In this document: in pieces, positions 28,826 to 38,194 of the stretch
Numbering within the stretch: the first letter of the stretch is position 1
Layout: each line of letters begins with the position of its first letter
Origin: Aureococcus anophagefferens
Taxonomy: Eukaryota > Sar > Pelagophyceae > Pelagomonadales > Pelagomonadaceae
Direction of reading: 5' to 3'
Assembly (NCBI RefSeq): GCF_000186865.1
Contig: NW_008705567.1
Location: forward strand, 1,984,440-2,048,439
DNA length: 64,000 bases
The notes under the pieces: generated by a model
Told to the model about the DNA's origin: nothing
Seen by the model: only the letters and a program-made list of their open reading frames with translations
Databases searched by the model: none
Program-made: the position numbers and the translations under genes

Positions 28826-29773
28826 ATGCGCGCCATCCTGTTGGCCGTCGCGTGCGCCGAGGCGCGCCTGCTCATCGACACGCACGTCCACAATGCGGAC
28901 CTGACGCTCGGCATCGACTACGGGTTTCCCGCCATGTTCCCGAATCTGAACAAGTCGTGGTCCATGGCCGACTTTCGAGGAGCCACGACCTCGAGCCGCT
29001 TCGAGGGAGCGGAGATTCAGGCGATATTGATGACCTTAGAAAAGAAGAACGCGTCGAGCCAGGCCGAGATCGTCGCCGAAGCCCGATTCTACCAGGCCGT
29101 CGCGGACGCCTCCGGAAGGAAGGGCGCGACGACCGTCCGCGGCTTCGTCGGCGGCGTCGACCTCGAGGCGGGCGCGGCGCCCGTCGCGGCGCTCAAGGCG
29201 TCGTTCCCGGGCCTCCTGGGCGTGCGCCAGGGATTATGGCACCAGCCGCCGTCCTTTTTCCGCGACCCCGACGTCGTCGCGGCGCTCCGCGGCGTCGGCG
29301 CGCTCGGCCTCCCCTTCGACGCGCTCGTCGCGGCCTCGCAGCTCGACGACCTCCGCGCGCTCGCCGCCGCGGCGCCGAACTGCACCTTCAACCTCAACCA
29401 CCTCGGCTACCCGCCCCTCGCCAACGCCACGGGCATGGCGTCCTGGGCCGCGGCGCTCCGGCGCCTCGCGGAGCTCGAAAACGTCTACTGCAAGCTGTCC
29501 GGGCTGCCCCAGACCTTCGCGGCGCCGGGCTGGACGGCCGCCGACTTCGTGCCCGCCGTGCGCGTCGCGCTCGACGCGTTCTCGACGGCGCGGCTCAACT
29601 ACGCGGGCAACTGGTTCGTGCTCGAGGCGTTCCCCGCGGATCCGGCGTCGGCGGGCTCCGCGTACGGGCCCATGCTCGACGCCGTCGACGACGCCCTCGG
29701 CGCGCTCGGCGTCTACGGCGCGGACCGGGACCGGGTCTACGCCGGCACGGCGATGGAACTCTACGGCCTCTAG
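28826..29773 (+). CDS. Amidohydrolase-2 family (COG3618-type) metal-dependent hydrolase
   Basis: 315 aa. The start at 28826 gives a signal-peptide-like MRAILLAVACAEARLL directly before the metal-binding IDTHVHN (HxH). The family pattern continues: TTVRGFVGGVDLE, LLGVRQGLWH, LGLPFDALV, NLNHLGYPPL and ARLNYAGNWFVLEAF, which replaces the usual GS(D/N)WP. COG3618 includes fuconolactonase and dicarboxylate lactonases; the substrate here is unknown. The secretory-type leader hints at an extracellular or vacuolar sugar/lactone hydrolase. It sits 84 bp from the divergent 4-TM gene. Confidence 0.8.
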   Translation: MRAILLAVACAEARLLIDTHVHNADLTLGIDYGFPAMFPNLNKSWSMADFRGATTSSRFEGAEIQAILMTLEKKNASSQAEIVAEARFYQAVADASGRKGATTVRGFVGGVDLEAGAAPVAALKASFPGLLGVRQGLWHQPPSFFRDPDVVAALRGVGALGLPFDALVAASQLDDLRALAAAAPNCTFNLNHLGYPPLANATGMASWAAALRRLAELENVYCKLSGLPQTFAAPGWTAADFVPAVRVALDAFSTARLNYAGNWFVLEAFPADPASAGSAYGPMLDAVDDALGALGVYGADRDRVYAGTAMELYGL

Positions 29774-29803
29774 GGCCCATGTACACGATAAAAAAGCGCG
29801 CGG

Positions 29804-31108
29804 TCACGCGATGCGGTAGCCGAGGATGTAGGTGCCGTCGTCCTCGTCGAGCTCGACGGGCTCGTCGTCGGAGTCGGAGTCGGCGTCCTCGAAGGCCGAC
29901 GAGCAGAAGATGAAGGAGACGAGGTCGTCGCCGTTGCCGTTGAGCTCCGCGTCCGCCTTCCCGGGCCGGCCCGGGCCGCGGGGCCGCGGCGCGGCGACGT
30001 CGCGCTTCGGCGCGGGCTGGCGCGCGCTCTGCTGGCGCCGCGCGGGGCGCCGGCCCGTGGCGGCGTCGCGCGTGCCGCCGACGACCGCGCGCGGGTCGTC
30101 GAAGATGGAGCCGTCGAGGACGCCGTCCTCGTCGTCGCTGTAGTCGAAGTCGAAGATGCCGCCGTCGCCGAAGATGCCGAGGGTCGTGTCGCCGCCGCGG
30201 TCCGCCCCGGCCCGGTGCGCCGGCTCGTCGTCGTCGGCGACGAAGTGGTCCGCGCGGACCGTCTGCCCGTGGCTCCGCAGCGCGTCGATCGTCGCGAGCC
30301 GGGTCTGGGCCTTCATGAAGCGCTGCGTCGCCTCCCGGCGCTCGCCGCCGGGCCGGTCGCCCGCGGGCGCGCCGCGCGTCTCGGACGCCGCCGCGACGTC
30401 GGCGGCCAGCTCCGCGCGGATCCGCATGTTCCGCGCCTGGAGCACGTCGGCCGCGGACGCCTTGCTCGAGCCGCGGCCCGGCGCCTCGCCGCCGGCCGAC
30501 CACCGCTCGTAGCGCCGCGCCTTGCCACCGGCGCCGTCGGGCGGCAGCGGCGGCTGGGCGAGCCGCGCGGCCGCGGACCGGAGCGCGCCCGCGTCGCCGC
30601 CGCCGGCGTCGCCGCCGCCGCGCCGGGGGCCGCGCGGGGGGCCGCCCCGGGTCCGCGCGGCGGCCGCGGCCGCGCGCCGCTCCGCGGCGGCCTTGATGGC
30701 GTCGGCCTCGGCGGACCGCGGGTTGTAGACGGCGGGTCGCTCCGTCGCCTCGCGCGCGGCGACGCGCCGCACGGCCGCGGCCGCCGCGGGAGGGAGGCCG
30801 CCGACGTCGGGCTCGGGCCGCGGCGCCGCGGGCTTCTCGCCGCCGCCGGCGGACCAGGCGCTGGCCCGCGAGGGCTCGTCGGATCCGCGCGCCTGGCGAA
30901 TCATGTCCATCATCGCCGCCGAATTCTGGGCGATGGGCGTGCTCGACGACCCGTCGGCGCGCGACTGGGACTTTTTGTACTTTTCCTTGTCCTTGATGAT
31001 GGTCTCCAGGTTCTTGAGGTGGAGCGCGCTCACCCTCTTTGCCGTCGACGGCTCGGGCGCGTCCAGGGCGCTCGACTCCACGACGCGGAAGCCCGCGCCC
31101 GTCGCCAT
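29804..31108 (-). CDS. Disordered protein of unknown function
   Basis: 434 aa from MATGAGFRVVES at 31108; an upstream in-frame Met at 31168 is possible. A short N-terminal helix (VSALHLKNLETIIKDKEKYKK) precedes ~330 residues of low-complexity Ala/Arg/Gly/Pro sequence. These include a basic Gly/Arg stretch (RTRGGPPRGPRRGGG) and a Phe/Asp-rich short motif (GIFGDGGIFDFDYSDDED). The acidic C-terminus ends DDGTYILGYRIA. RGG-type composition suggests RNA or nucleic-acid binding, only as inference. No domain is recognised. It is convergent with the amidohydrolase gene (30-bp gap). Confidence 0.55.
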   Translation of the reverse strand: MATGAGFRVVESSALDAPEPSTAKRVSALHLKNLETIIKDKEKYKKSQSRADGSSSTPIAQNSAAMMDMIRQARGSDEPSRASAWSAGGGEKPAAPRPEPDVGGLPPAAAAAVRRVAAREATERPAVYNPRSAEADAIKAAAERRAAAAAARTRGGPPRGPRRGGGDAGGGDAGALRSAAARLAQPPLPPDGAGGKARRYERWSAGGEAPGRGSSKASAADVLQARNMRIRAELAADVAAASETRGAPAGDRPGGERREATQRFMKAQTRLATIDALRSHGQTVRADHFVADDDEPAHRAGADRGGDTTLGIFGDGGIFDFDYSDDEDGVLDGSIFDDPRAVVGGTRDAATGRRPARRQQSARQPAPKRDVAAPRPRGPGRPGKADAELNGNGDDLVSFIFCSSAFEDADSDSDDEPVELDEDDGTYILGYRIA

Positions 31109-31226
31109 GATCGACGTGGGCTGCTCCCAGGAAAAATATGGCCGCACGAGGGCCTTGCAACGCTTCAAACAAAGTGCGCTTGGAGTTTATTCTAATTCGC
31201 CGCCGCGAGCCTCCGCGCGCGCGCCG

Positions 31227-31941
31227 TTATCGCATGAAGGGCGGGTTGTTTTCCTGGGGCCCGCAGACCTCGACGTCGTCGGGGACGTGGAAGGGCGACA
31301 GCTCCTCGGCCTCGTTGTTCTGGAAGTGGAGCGTGAGGTACTCCGGATCCTGCTGCGGCGCGCAGCACCTGCGGGGGCGTCGACCATGGTCGCGCTCGAA
31401 AAACAAACAGAGGAACGCGGCGGGCGCGCATGAAGAGGCTCCAGTTCTCCGAGCCCTGGTAGGACATGGCGCTGTGGCAGCACGCGGACTCGTCGACGTT
31501 GCCGTGGAACGTGTCCTCGGAGATGGGCGCGCCGAGCTGCGCGGCGATGGAGAACATGTTGCGCTCGTGGGAGAGGGCCCGGCAGCTCTGGAGCGTGCGC
31601 TCGTCGTCGCCCGCGCCGTACGCCAGCAGGATCTCGACGGCCGCGTCGTCCTCGACGTCGACCGCGTGCCAGAGCACGGACCGCTGGCGCGCGTCGACGG
31701 TCTGGCGCCAGACCTCGGGCCCGGCGAGCTCGCAGAGGTTCTTCACCATGATCTTGAACGTCGCCTCCTCGCCCTTGCTCATGAGGGGCAGCGCCTTGGC
31801 CAGGTTCTGGATGCGCGGCGTCTGGTGCGACCACGCCGCCGCCCGCTGCTCCCACTGGAGCGGCGTCGACATCTCGTGGTCGTACTTGCGCTCCTCCGTC
31901 GGCAGGACGTCGGCCTCGGTGCCGCAGACCGACGCCGCCAT
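31227..31941 (-). CDS. Unknown protein, two exons
   Basis: Exons 31941-31417 and 31352-31227 give 216 aa. The first exon encodes MAASVCGTEADVLPTEERKYDHEM and an ankyrin-like helical stretch (VLWHAVDVEDDAAVEILLAYGAGDDERTLQSC). The second encodes QDPEYLTLHFQNNEAEELSPFHVPDDVEVCGPQENNPPFMR. Without the 64-bp intron the frame dissolves into Arg-rich sequence, so splicing is required. The single ankyrin-like motif is the only hint of function. A Met at 31992 is an alternative start. Confidence 0.55.
31353..31416 (-). other. Spliceosomal GT-AG intron, 64 bp
   Basis: In coding sense it starts GTTCCTCTGTTTG and ends GCGCCGCAG, joining phase-0 exons (MRARR/QDPEYLTL). An alternative acceptor at CCCGCAG would break the frame. 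The GTTCC donor recurs in both introns of the TPR gene. Confidence 0.6.
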
Positions 31942-32120
31942 CGCGCGACGTTCAGATCGATTGAGAGCGTCTTTTCGACCGACGGGCAGCATGTTAGATC
32001 TATATCACATGATGTTGCAGTTCAACGGCTGGCGCGACCGTCCTCCCGGCGGCGCCCGGACCGCGACGCCCCCGCCTCGGGCGGTGCGACCGACGCACGC
32101 TCGCCGCACGGCTTAGCGCG

Positions 32121-32561
32121 CTACCCCTTGCCCATGTGGAGGAGCAGCGGGTCGTCGTGGTCGCAGGGCTTGAACTCGTAGTACATCTGGACGCTCACGG
32201 GGTCCTTGTCCTCGGGCGCGCCGAAGATGCCGTAGTCCGCGAGGGTCTTCATGTCCTCGCGGAGCTCGTTCTTCTCCGCGAAGGAGTCCTTGCAGATGAC
32301 GAGGTCCTTGATGCGGCCGTGCCGCTCCGAGAGCGCGTTCTTTACGGTGAAGAGGTGCGTCTCCGTCTTCAGGCGCAGCTTGAAGTTCATGAAGCGCCAG
32401 TTCATGAGGTTCAGCTCGAGGGTCACGTAGTTCTCGACGTCGGGCATGAGCATGGACGGCGGCGGCGGCGCCTGCGTCGACGGCGCGTCGCCGCCGTCGG
32501 CGTCGTCGCCGCCCTTGCCTTTCTTGCCCTTTTTCTTCTTGGCCATGCCGCCCTTGCCCAT
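32121..32561 (-). CDS. Small conserved-looking protein, possible ubiquitin-like fold
   Basis: 146 aa. The Lys-rich start (MGKGGMAKKKKGKKGKGG) and a Pro/Ala linker precede a compact ~100-residue domain: VENYVTLELNLMNWRFMNFKLRLKTETHLFTVKNALSERHGRIKDLVICK, then LADYGIFGAPEDKDPVSVQMYYEFKP and a terminal DPLLLHMGKG. The beta-strand/helix order and the DYGI-type turn resemble ubiquitin-like proteins. That is a fold guess, not a family assignment. It diverges from the Rab gene across 265 bp. Confidence 0.6.
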   Translation of the reverse strand: MGKGGMAKKKKGKKGKGGDDADGGDAPSTQAPPPPSMLMPDVENYVTLELNLMNWRFMNFKLRLKTETHLFTVKNALSERHGRIKDLVICKDSFAEKNELREDMKTLADYGIFGAPEDKDPVSVQMYYEFKPCDHDDPLLLHMGKG

Positions 32562-32723
32562 GGCGCCCCGCGCCGCGGAGGACGGCGCGGCTCGGAGGCT
32601 GGCCCGAGAGTCGGCGCGGACGGCGGTCGGGCTGCGGACGCGGAGAGGGCTGCCCGACGCTGTTGCGCGCAGCGCCTCGAGAGAGCGAAGTAAAGAAAGG
32701 TTCAAGAATCGGTTGTGGAGAAA

Positions 32724-32818
32724 GACCTGGACGACGCGTCGGCGCTCGACCGGGGCGCCTCCTCCCCCCCCGACCTGGACGACGCGTCGGCGCTCGACCG
32801 GGGCGCCTCCCCCCCCCC
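32724..32818. repeat. 48-bp tandem duplication upstream of the Rab gene
   Basis: Two near-identical copies of a 48-bp unit (starting GACCTGGACGACGCGTCGG at 32724 and 32772), each ending in a C-run, directly precede the Rab ATG at 32827. This matches in length and position the 48-bp duplication before the ABC gene; the sequences are unrelated. Confidence 0.85.
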
Positions 32819-32826
32819 GCACCCCC

Positions 32827-33471
32827 ATGGGCGACGCGAAGCCCGCGGCGACGCTGCTCAAGTGCGTCGTCCTCGGAAGCAGCAACGTGGGCAAGACGTC
32901 GCTGCTCATGCAGTTCGTCCACGGCAAGTTCACGCCCGCGCGGCGCGTGACGACGGGCGCGGACTTCGCGTCCAAGGTGCTCCACCTCGGCGACCGCGAG
33001 GTGCGCCTCGTCATCTGGGACACGGCGGGCCAGGAGCGGTTCCACCACGGCACGCTCGGCGGCGCGTTCTACCGCGGCGCCGACGCGGCGCTTTTGGTCT
33101 ACGACACGACGGACATCCGGACCTTCGAGCAGATCGAGATGTGGCGCCGCGAGCTGCTCCAGCGCATCGACGGCCCGCCCGAGGAGTTCCCCGTCGTCGT
33201 CGTCGGGAACAAGGTCGACGTGCCGAACAAGACGCGGGAGCACGAGCAGGCCGCCGTCGTCCGCTGGTGCCGCGACCTCGGCATCGGCCTCTGCCTCACG
33301 TCGGCCAAGGACGGCACGGGCGTCGCCGTCGCCATGGAGGCCGTCGCCATGCTCGCCCTCGAGAACAAGCGGCGGCGCCAGGCGGCCGAGCCCGAGCAGA
33401 AGCGGCAGACCGTCGTCCTCGACGAGCTCCACGCGCGGCCCGTCGCGCGGGACGCGTCCTGCTGCAAGTGA
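32827..33471 (+). CDS. Rab7-like small GTPase
   Basis: 214 aa from MGDAKPAATLLKCVVLGSS at 32827. G motifs are intact: G1 GSSNVGKTSLL, switch I TTGADFASKVL, G3 WDTAGQERF, G4 GNKVD, G5 TSAKDG. The switch/interswitch region (TGADFASKVLHLGDREVRLVIWDTAGQERFHHGTLGGAFYRGAD) is closest to Rab7, and the C-terminal CCK supplies prenylatable cysteines. Rab7 directs late endosome/lysosome (vacuole) traffic. The ORF is open upstream through the 48-bp repeats, but that stretch is non-Rab and the ATG at 32827 is the natural start. Confidence 0.93.
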   Translation: MGDAKPAATLLKCVVLGSSNVGKTSLLMQFVHGKFTPARRVTTGADFASKVLHLGDREVRLVIWDTAGQERFHHGTLGGAFYRGADAALLVYDTTDIRTFEQIEMWRRELLQRIDGPPEEFPVVVVGNKVDVPNKTREHEQAAVVRWCRDLGIGLCLTSAKDGTGVAVAMEAVAMLALENKRRRQAAEPEQKRQTVVLDELHARPVARDASCCK

Positions 33472-33672
33472 TTTCGCCGTAATCGCCGAATTGTTTTTAC
33501 GTCGCGGCGCCGCGGCTCAGGCCGCCGTGCTCGTGACGGACGCGAGGCTCCCGAGGACGCTCTTGGGCGTGGCGGAGCTCAGGCTCCAGCGAGATTTCGA
33601 TCAGGTCGCCGCCTCGCAGACACGTCCCGACAGCCTTACACGGCCTCTTACACGCCACGCCTGCGCGTCGCA

Positions 33673-35950
33673 TCACGCGTCCGCGTCCGCCGCATCATCC
33701 GGGGGATCCGCCGCATCATCCGGGGGATCCGCGCCGTCCGCGCCGCCGTCCGCGCCGTCGTCGTCCGCGCCGCCGTCGTCGTCCGGGCCGCCGCCGTCGT
33801 CGTCCGCCTCCTCCGCCTCCTCGACCTCGCCCGCCTCCGCCTCGCCCGCCGCCTCCGCCACGTCGTCGCCAACACCGCAAGCATCGCGGCCGTGGTCCTC
33901 GGAGCCTCGGGGGCTGGCCGGGTCGTCGTCGTCGCTCTCGTCGGCGTCGTCGTCGACGTGGAGGTCGTCGGGCGCGAGGCCGCCGCCCGGCGTCGTCGGC
34001 GCGCGCGCGTTTTCGAGGTGCGCGGGCGACGTGGGCACGCGCGGGGGCATGCGGAAGGGCTCGGGCTCGGGCGTCCGCGCCTCGTCGTCCGCGTCCGCGC
34101 GGCGCTGCGCCTCCTCCAACAGCGCGAAGCAGGCGTCGGCGCGCACGAGGTCCAGGTCGCCGAGCGCCGCGGCGCCGACGGCCGGCGGCGCGACGGGCAG
34201 CGGCACGCGGCGGACGTCGTCATCGGCGGCGCCCGCGGCGTTTTCGGGGTCCGCGGCGACGGCCGCCGGCGACGGCAGCGCGTCGCCGGCGCCGACGTCC
34301 GCCGGTGCGCCGTAGCCGGCCTTGGAGAAGAGGGCGCTCTTGAACTCCGTCGTCGACGCGTCGGCCATGGCCGTGGACAGCGACGCGCGCTCGTGCGCGA
34401 AGAGCGTCGCCGCGTGGACGACGACGGGCGCGCCGTCCCCGACGTCGCCGGGCGCCGTCGCGAGCACGAAGGCCTTGAGCTGCGTCGCCGGGAGCACGTC
34501 GTCGAGCACCTTCGTCAGCGCCTGGAGGTCGTACTTGCGGTTCGAGAGCGCGGAGCTCTCGAAGACGCAGAGCTTCCGGAGCGAGTCGCGGATCTCGTCG
34601 ACGACGAGCTCCTCGGCGCACTGGTACTCGGCGAGGACGCGCTGGGCCTCGAGGGCGCAGGCCCGGCTCTCGTTGCGCAGCTCGGCCCATTTGTCGTCCG
34701 CGTCCGCGCGCGCGGCCGCGGCGTCGCGCGCGGCCTGCGCGGCGAGGCCCGCGAGCGCCGCGCGCCGCTCGGCCTCCGTGGGCAGGAGCCACTGCTCGAG
34801 CTTCTTGTTCTGGTGCGCCTGCTTCGGCGACGGCTCCTTGGGCCGCAACGGCGACGCGAAGCCCATGGCCGCGGACGCGGACGAGCCGAGCGCGGACGCC
34901 TTGCCTGTGTGGAAATCGACCACTGGTTTGGGGGGTCCCCGCCAAACTTCAGAACTCTCTATCTCGGTCACATCGAAGTCGATCCGGCTGATTTTTGGAC
35001 GAATCGATTGCTCTCATTGAGTTCTCGAAGCACGGCAGAAGATCTCGCGTCAAAACCGTCGCATCTGCTCACATTGAGGTCGGGTTGAAGATTTGATTTC
35101 CACACAGCGCCCTGCCGGAGAGCGTCGACGTGAGGCGGCTCGTCCAGCGGAGCGCGTGCCTCTTCTCCGTCTCCGACGGCGCCGAGGCAAGGATGCCCGC
35201 GGCGCTGGACTCGTCGGGGCTCGCGGGCTCGTCGGGCGGCGCGCGCGCGGCGTCGTCGTCCTCGGGCGCGCCCGCGGCCGCCGCGCGCGCGGCCGCCGCC
35301 GCGACCTCGGCGTCGACGGCCGCGGGCGGCACGCCGGCCTCGACGGCGGCGTCGGCCTTCGCCGCCGCGTCCGTGAGCTTGTGCCGGTACGCGGCGAGGG
35401 CCCGGCGGTAGCGGTCGTCCGCGCCGCGGACCGCGCGCTGCGTCGACACGCCGCGTTTCACGCACTCGGCCGCCGTCGCCGCGGCCTCGCCGCGCGCGGC
35501 GGCGAGGGGCCGCGCGACGTCCATGGCGACGTGGGCCGCGAGGTCGCCGTGCTGCTCCGACGACCCGCGCAGGTTCGACGCGACGCGCGCGAGCGCCTCG
35601 CGCGTCGGTACGTCCGCGCCGTCGTCCTCGGTCTGCAGCGCGGCCTCCAGACGGCCCGCGATGGCCGCGAGGCCCTGGGCGTAGGTCTTCTCCACGGCGG
35701 CGAGGTCCTTCATGGCGCGCGCGAGCTCGCCGCACTCGGTCTGCGCCTCGGCGCCGCGCCGCTTCACCGTCGACAGGGCGCCGACGAGGTGCGTCGCGTA
35801 GCTGAGCCCGAGGGCGACGACGGCGTCCGGCCCGTCGCTCGGCGACGGCGTCGGCGTGCGCGGCGACTTGTCGCTCGCCGGCGACGGGGTGACGGGCGGC
35901 GGCGCGCCGTCGGCGGCGGCGCCTTCCTGAGCCATTTCGGCTGCGCTCAT
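33673..35950 (-). CDS. F-BAR-domain-like protein with acidic tail, introner B2
   Basis: Exons 35950-35116 and 34904-33673, 688 aa. Residues ~30-210 form a helical FCH/F-BAR-like domain (ELARAMKDLAAVEKTYAQGLAAIAGRL, RVASNLRGSSEQHGDLAAHVAMDVARPLAAARGE, RYRRALAAYRHKL). Such domains bind and curve membranes in endocytosis and link them to actin. A second helical region (~300-470) has FASPLRPKEPSPKQAHQNKKLEQWLL and LRKLCVFESSALSNRKYDLQAL. The C-terminus is highly acidic with GADGADPPDDAADPPDD repeats. Intron 35115-34905 (GC-AG, phase 1) is introner B2. It starts 127 bp from the divergent O-fucosyltransferase. Confidence 0.75.
34905..35107 (+). mobile_element. Introner element B2 (GC-AG intron in F-BAR gene)
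   Basis: A 203-bp copy. In the gene's sense the target copies are GCAGGGCG (35115-35108) and GCAAGGCG (34904-34897), one mismatch, suggesting an older insertion or a later substitution. TIRs CTGTGTGGAAATC / GATTTCCACACAG are perfect over 13 bp. The donor GC comes from the target and the acceptor CAG from the TIR. The body is forward on the plus strand, hence reversed relative to the minus-strand gene. Confidence 0.93.
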
Positions 35951-36076
35951 GCTCGAGGTGGCCGGGCCAACGTCGACTGCTTGCCTCATCCGAGGCTGCC
36001 CGCGCCGCAGGCGCCTGCAGCGCCTCGACGCGCGATGCGCGGCTGCTAGAGTCGCAATCGCCGCTGCGTCGACGCA

Positions 36077-38193
36077 ATGCGCGGGTCCTCCGTGCTGCCC
36101 TTCGCCGTCGGCCTCTGCGCCGGCTACGCCGTCTTCAGCATCGCGGCCCTGCACCGCGAAGCGGCGACGCGCGAGGTCGTCGCCGAGGCGGCGCGCGCGG
36201 CGGCGGCGGCGGAGCGCGCGGCGTCGGCGAGCGCCGCCGCGGCGAGCGCCGCGGAGCGCCACGAGAAGGCCGCGCTCGGCGCGTCGCTGCGCGCGCTCGC
36301 GGCCGCCGCGGGGCCGGGCCCGGCCGAGGAGGAGGACGACGCGCGCGCGTGCGGCGTCGCCGTGCCGGCGGCCATGCGCTACTGGGCCGACGCCGAGGTT
36401 CCGGCGCCGGCCGGCGCCGTGCCGGCCTACGACGTGGAGGCCTACCTCACCTTCGTGCCGGACTTCGGGGGCTGGAACAACGTGCGGCTGAGCCTCGAGA
36501 CCGCGCTGGTCCTCGCGCGCGCGTCGGGCCGCGTGCTCGTGCTGCCGCCGGTGCAGAGCTACTACCTGCTGACGGCGTGCAAGGCCGCCGAGGGCGGCTG
36601 CGAGTACAGCCTCGCGGACTTCGCGCCGCCGCTCCTGGCCGCGCGGAGCCGCGCGCGCGTGATATCGTCCGAGGAGTTCTTCGCCGAAATCCTCCCGCGG
36701 CTCGCGGCGGAGGGGCGCCTCGCCGACGACGTCGAGTGGCCGCCGCGGAAGAAGGTGACGAACGCGGCGGCGCGGTGCACGCCGCGCCACAAGGCGACGG
36801 ATAGCTGCTTCCCGCTCTACGAGTGGCTCGACGCGTCGTTCGTCGCGGATTTCGTGCCGGACACGGAGGGCGGCGTCGTCATCTTCGGCAAGGCCCGGGC
36901 GCAGCGCGTCTTTGGGGACGACTTCACGGAGGCGCGGGTGGCGAAGCTGCGCTACGACCCGCCGGAGTGGCGCCGCGACGGCCTGGCGCGGCTCTGGCGC
37001 GAACCCGTCGACGGCAGGGCAGGAAAAGGGTGATGCAACGTCGCTTCAACGTGAGTGTTCCGCGCGCGCGCGTTTCGGAAACAGCACCCACGCTTCGAGA
37101 GCGCTCCGAGAGATGATCGCTCGTCCAAAAATCAGCCGAAACGAGCGGAAAACGACCGAGATAGGAGCCTCTGAAGTTGGGAATGTCGCACTCTTGTCCT
37201 GCCCAGGTCGACGGCGACAAGGAGCTCCGGGACAACCGTTTGGCGCGGGCCGTGGTCCACCTGCGCACGGCGGGCTGGAAGACGCACGGCGCCGACGCGA
37301 AGCACGTCGACCGCGCCGGGCGGCTGCTGACGCCCTTCTACGCGTACGCGGCCGACGTGGACCCGGCGGCGAACAACTTCTACAAGCGGCTCGTGCGCGA
37401 CGTCGTGCGCCACAGCGACGCCGTGACCTGCGCCGCGGCCGCCATCGTGACCTGGCTCGGGCGCATGGGCGGGCCCGCGGTGCCGGGTGCGGACGCGGCC
37501 TTTAGCAGCCTGCACGCGCGGATGAACGAGTTCCAGTTCGGCGAGAGCGGCAACCTGGCCGCGGAGACGCTGCGGGACGCCGTGGGGCGGTCCCTGGGCG
37601 CGCGCGAGGCGTTGTACGTGGCCACGGACGCGCCGGACCGCGCGACGTTCGACGCGATCCGCCACCGAGGGCACCGCGTCGTGCTCCTGTCGGACGCGAT
37701 CCTCGCGTCGACGCGCGCGCGGCGCAACGCGACGGGCCCCCTGCCCCTCAAGTACGCCAAGGACTGGAACGGCGTGTCCATGACGCCCGCCGAGGCCGCC
37801 GCCGTCGCCGCCGTCGGCCGCAACGAGCACGGCCTCGTCGACGTGCTCGTCGCCGCCCAGGGCCGCGCGTTCACGGGGACGTGGTTCTCGACGCTGACGA
37901 CGCACGTCCAGCGCATCCGCGGCTACGTCGGGCGGCCCGACGAGTCGACGTTCTTCTCCATGGCGACGCGCTGGGCCGCGTGCCAGCGGTGGGAGGAGCC
38001 GCGGCGGCCGTGGTACATGCGCGAGTTCCCGACGGCCTGGCGGGGCATCGCCGGCGACGACCAGCCGGGGCCGCGGCCGGGCGAGGGCGTCTACAACGGG
38101 CCCAAGGACGGCGTCGACTACCAGCAGAAGGGCTACCCCGCGGACGGCGCCGCGGCGGACCCGAGGACCCGGCCGTTCCCCGTCCGGCGATAA
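36077..38193 (+). CDS. GDP-fucose O-fucosyltransferase-like type II membrane protein, introner A4
   Basis: Exons 36077-37006 and 37207-38193, 638 aa. A short N-terminus and TM (~5-24, VLPFAVGLCAGYAVFSIAAL) give Golgi type II topology, followed by an Ala/Glu stem. The catalytic region begins DFGGWNNVRLSLETALVLARASGRVLVLPP, the GG(W/x)NN(Q/x)R motif of O-fucosyltransferases. Further C-terminal are AFSSLHARMNEFQF, ALYVATDAPDRATF and AAQGRAFTGTWFSTLTTHVQRIRG (the GTxxST motif). It likely transfers fucose or a related sugar to glycans or proteins in the Golgi. Intron 37007-37206 (GT-AG, phase 0) is introner A4. The stop is 1 bp from the convergent gene's stop. Confidence 0.88.
37015..37206 (-). 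mobile_element. Introner element A4 (GT-AG intron), body inverted
   Basis: A 192-bp family-A copy between GTCGACGG target copies (37007-37014, 37207-37214; ninth base also identical). The body is reversed relative to transcription, unlike A1-A3, yet the transcribed ends still read CAGGGCAGGAAAAGGG and CTCTTGTCCTGCCCAG. It therefore still donates the acceptor CAG. Confidence 0.95.
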
Positions 38194-38194
38194 A

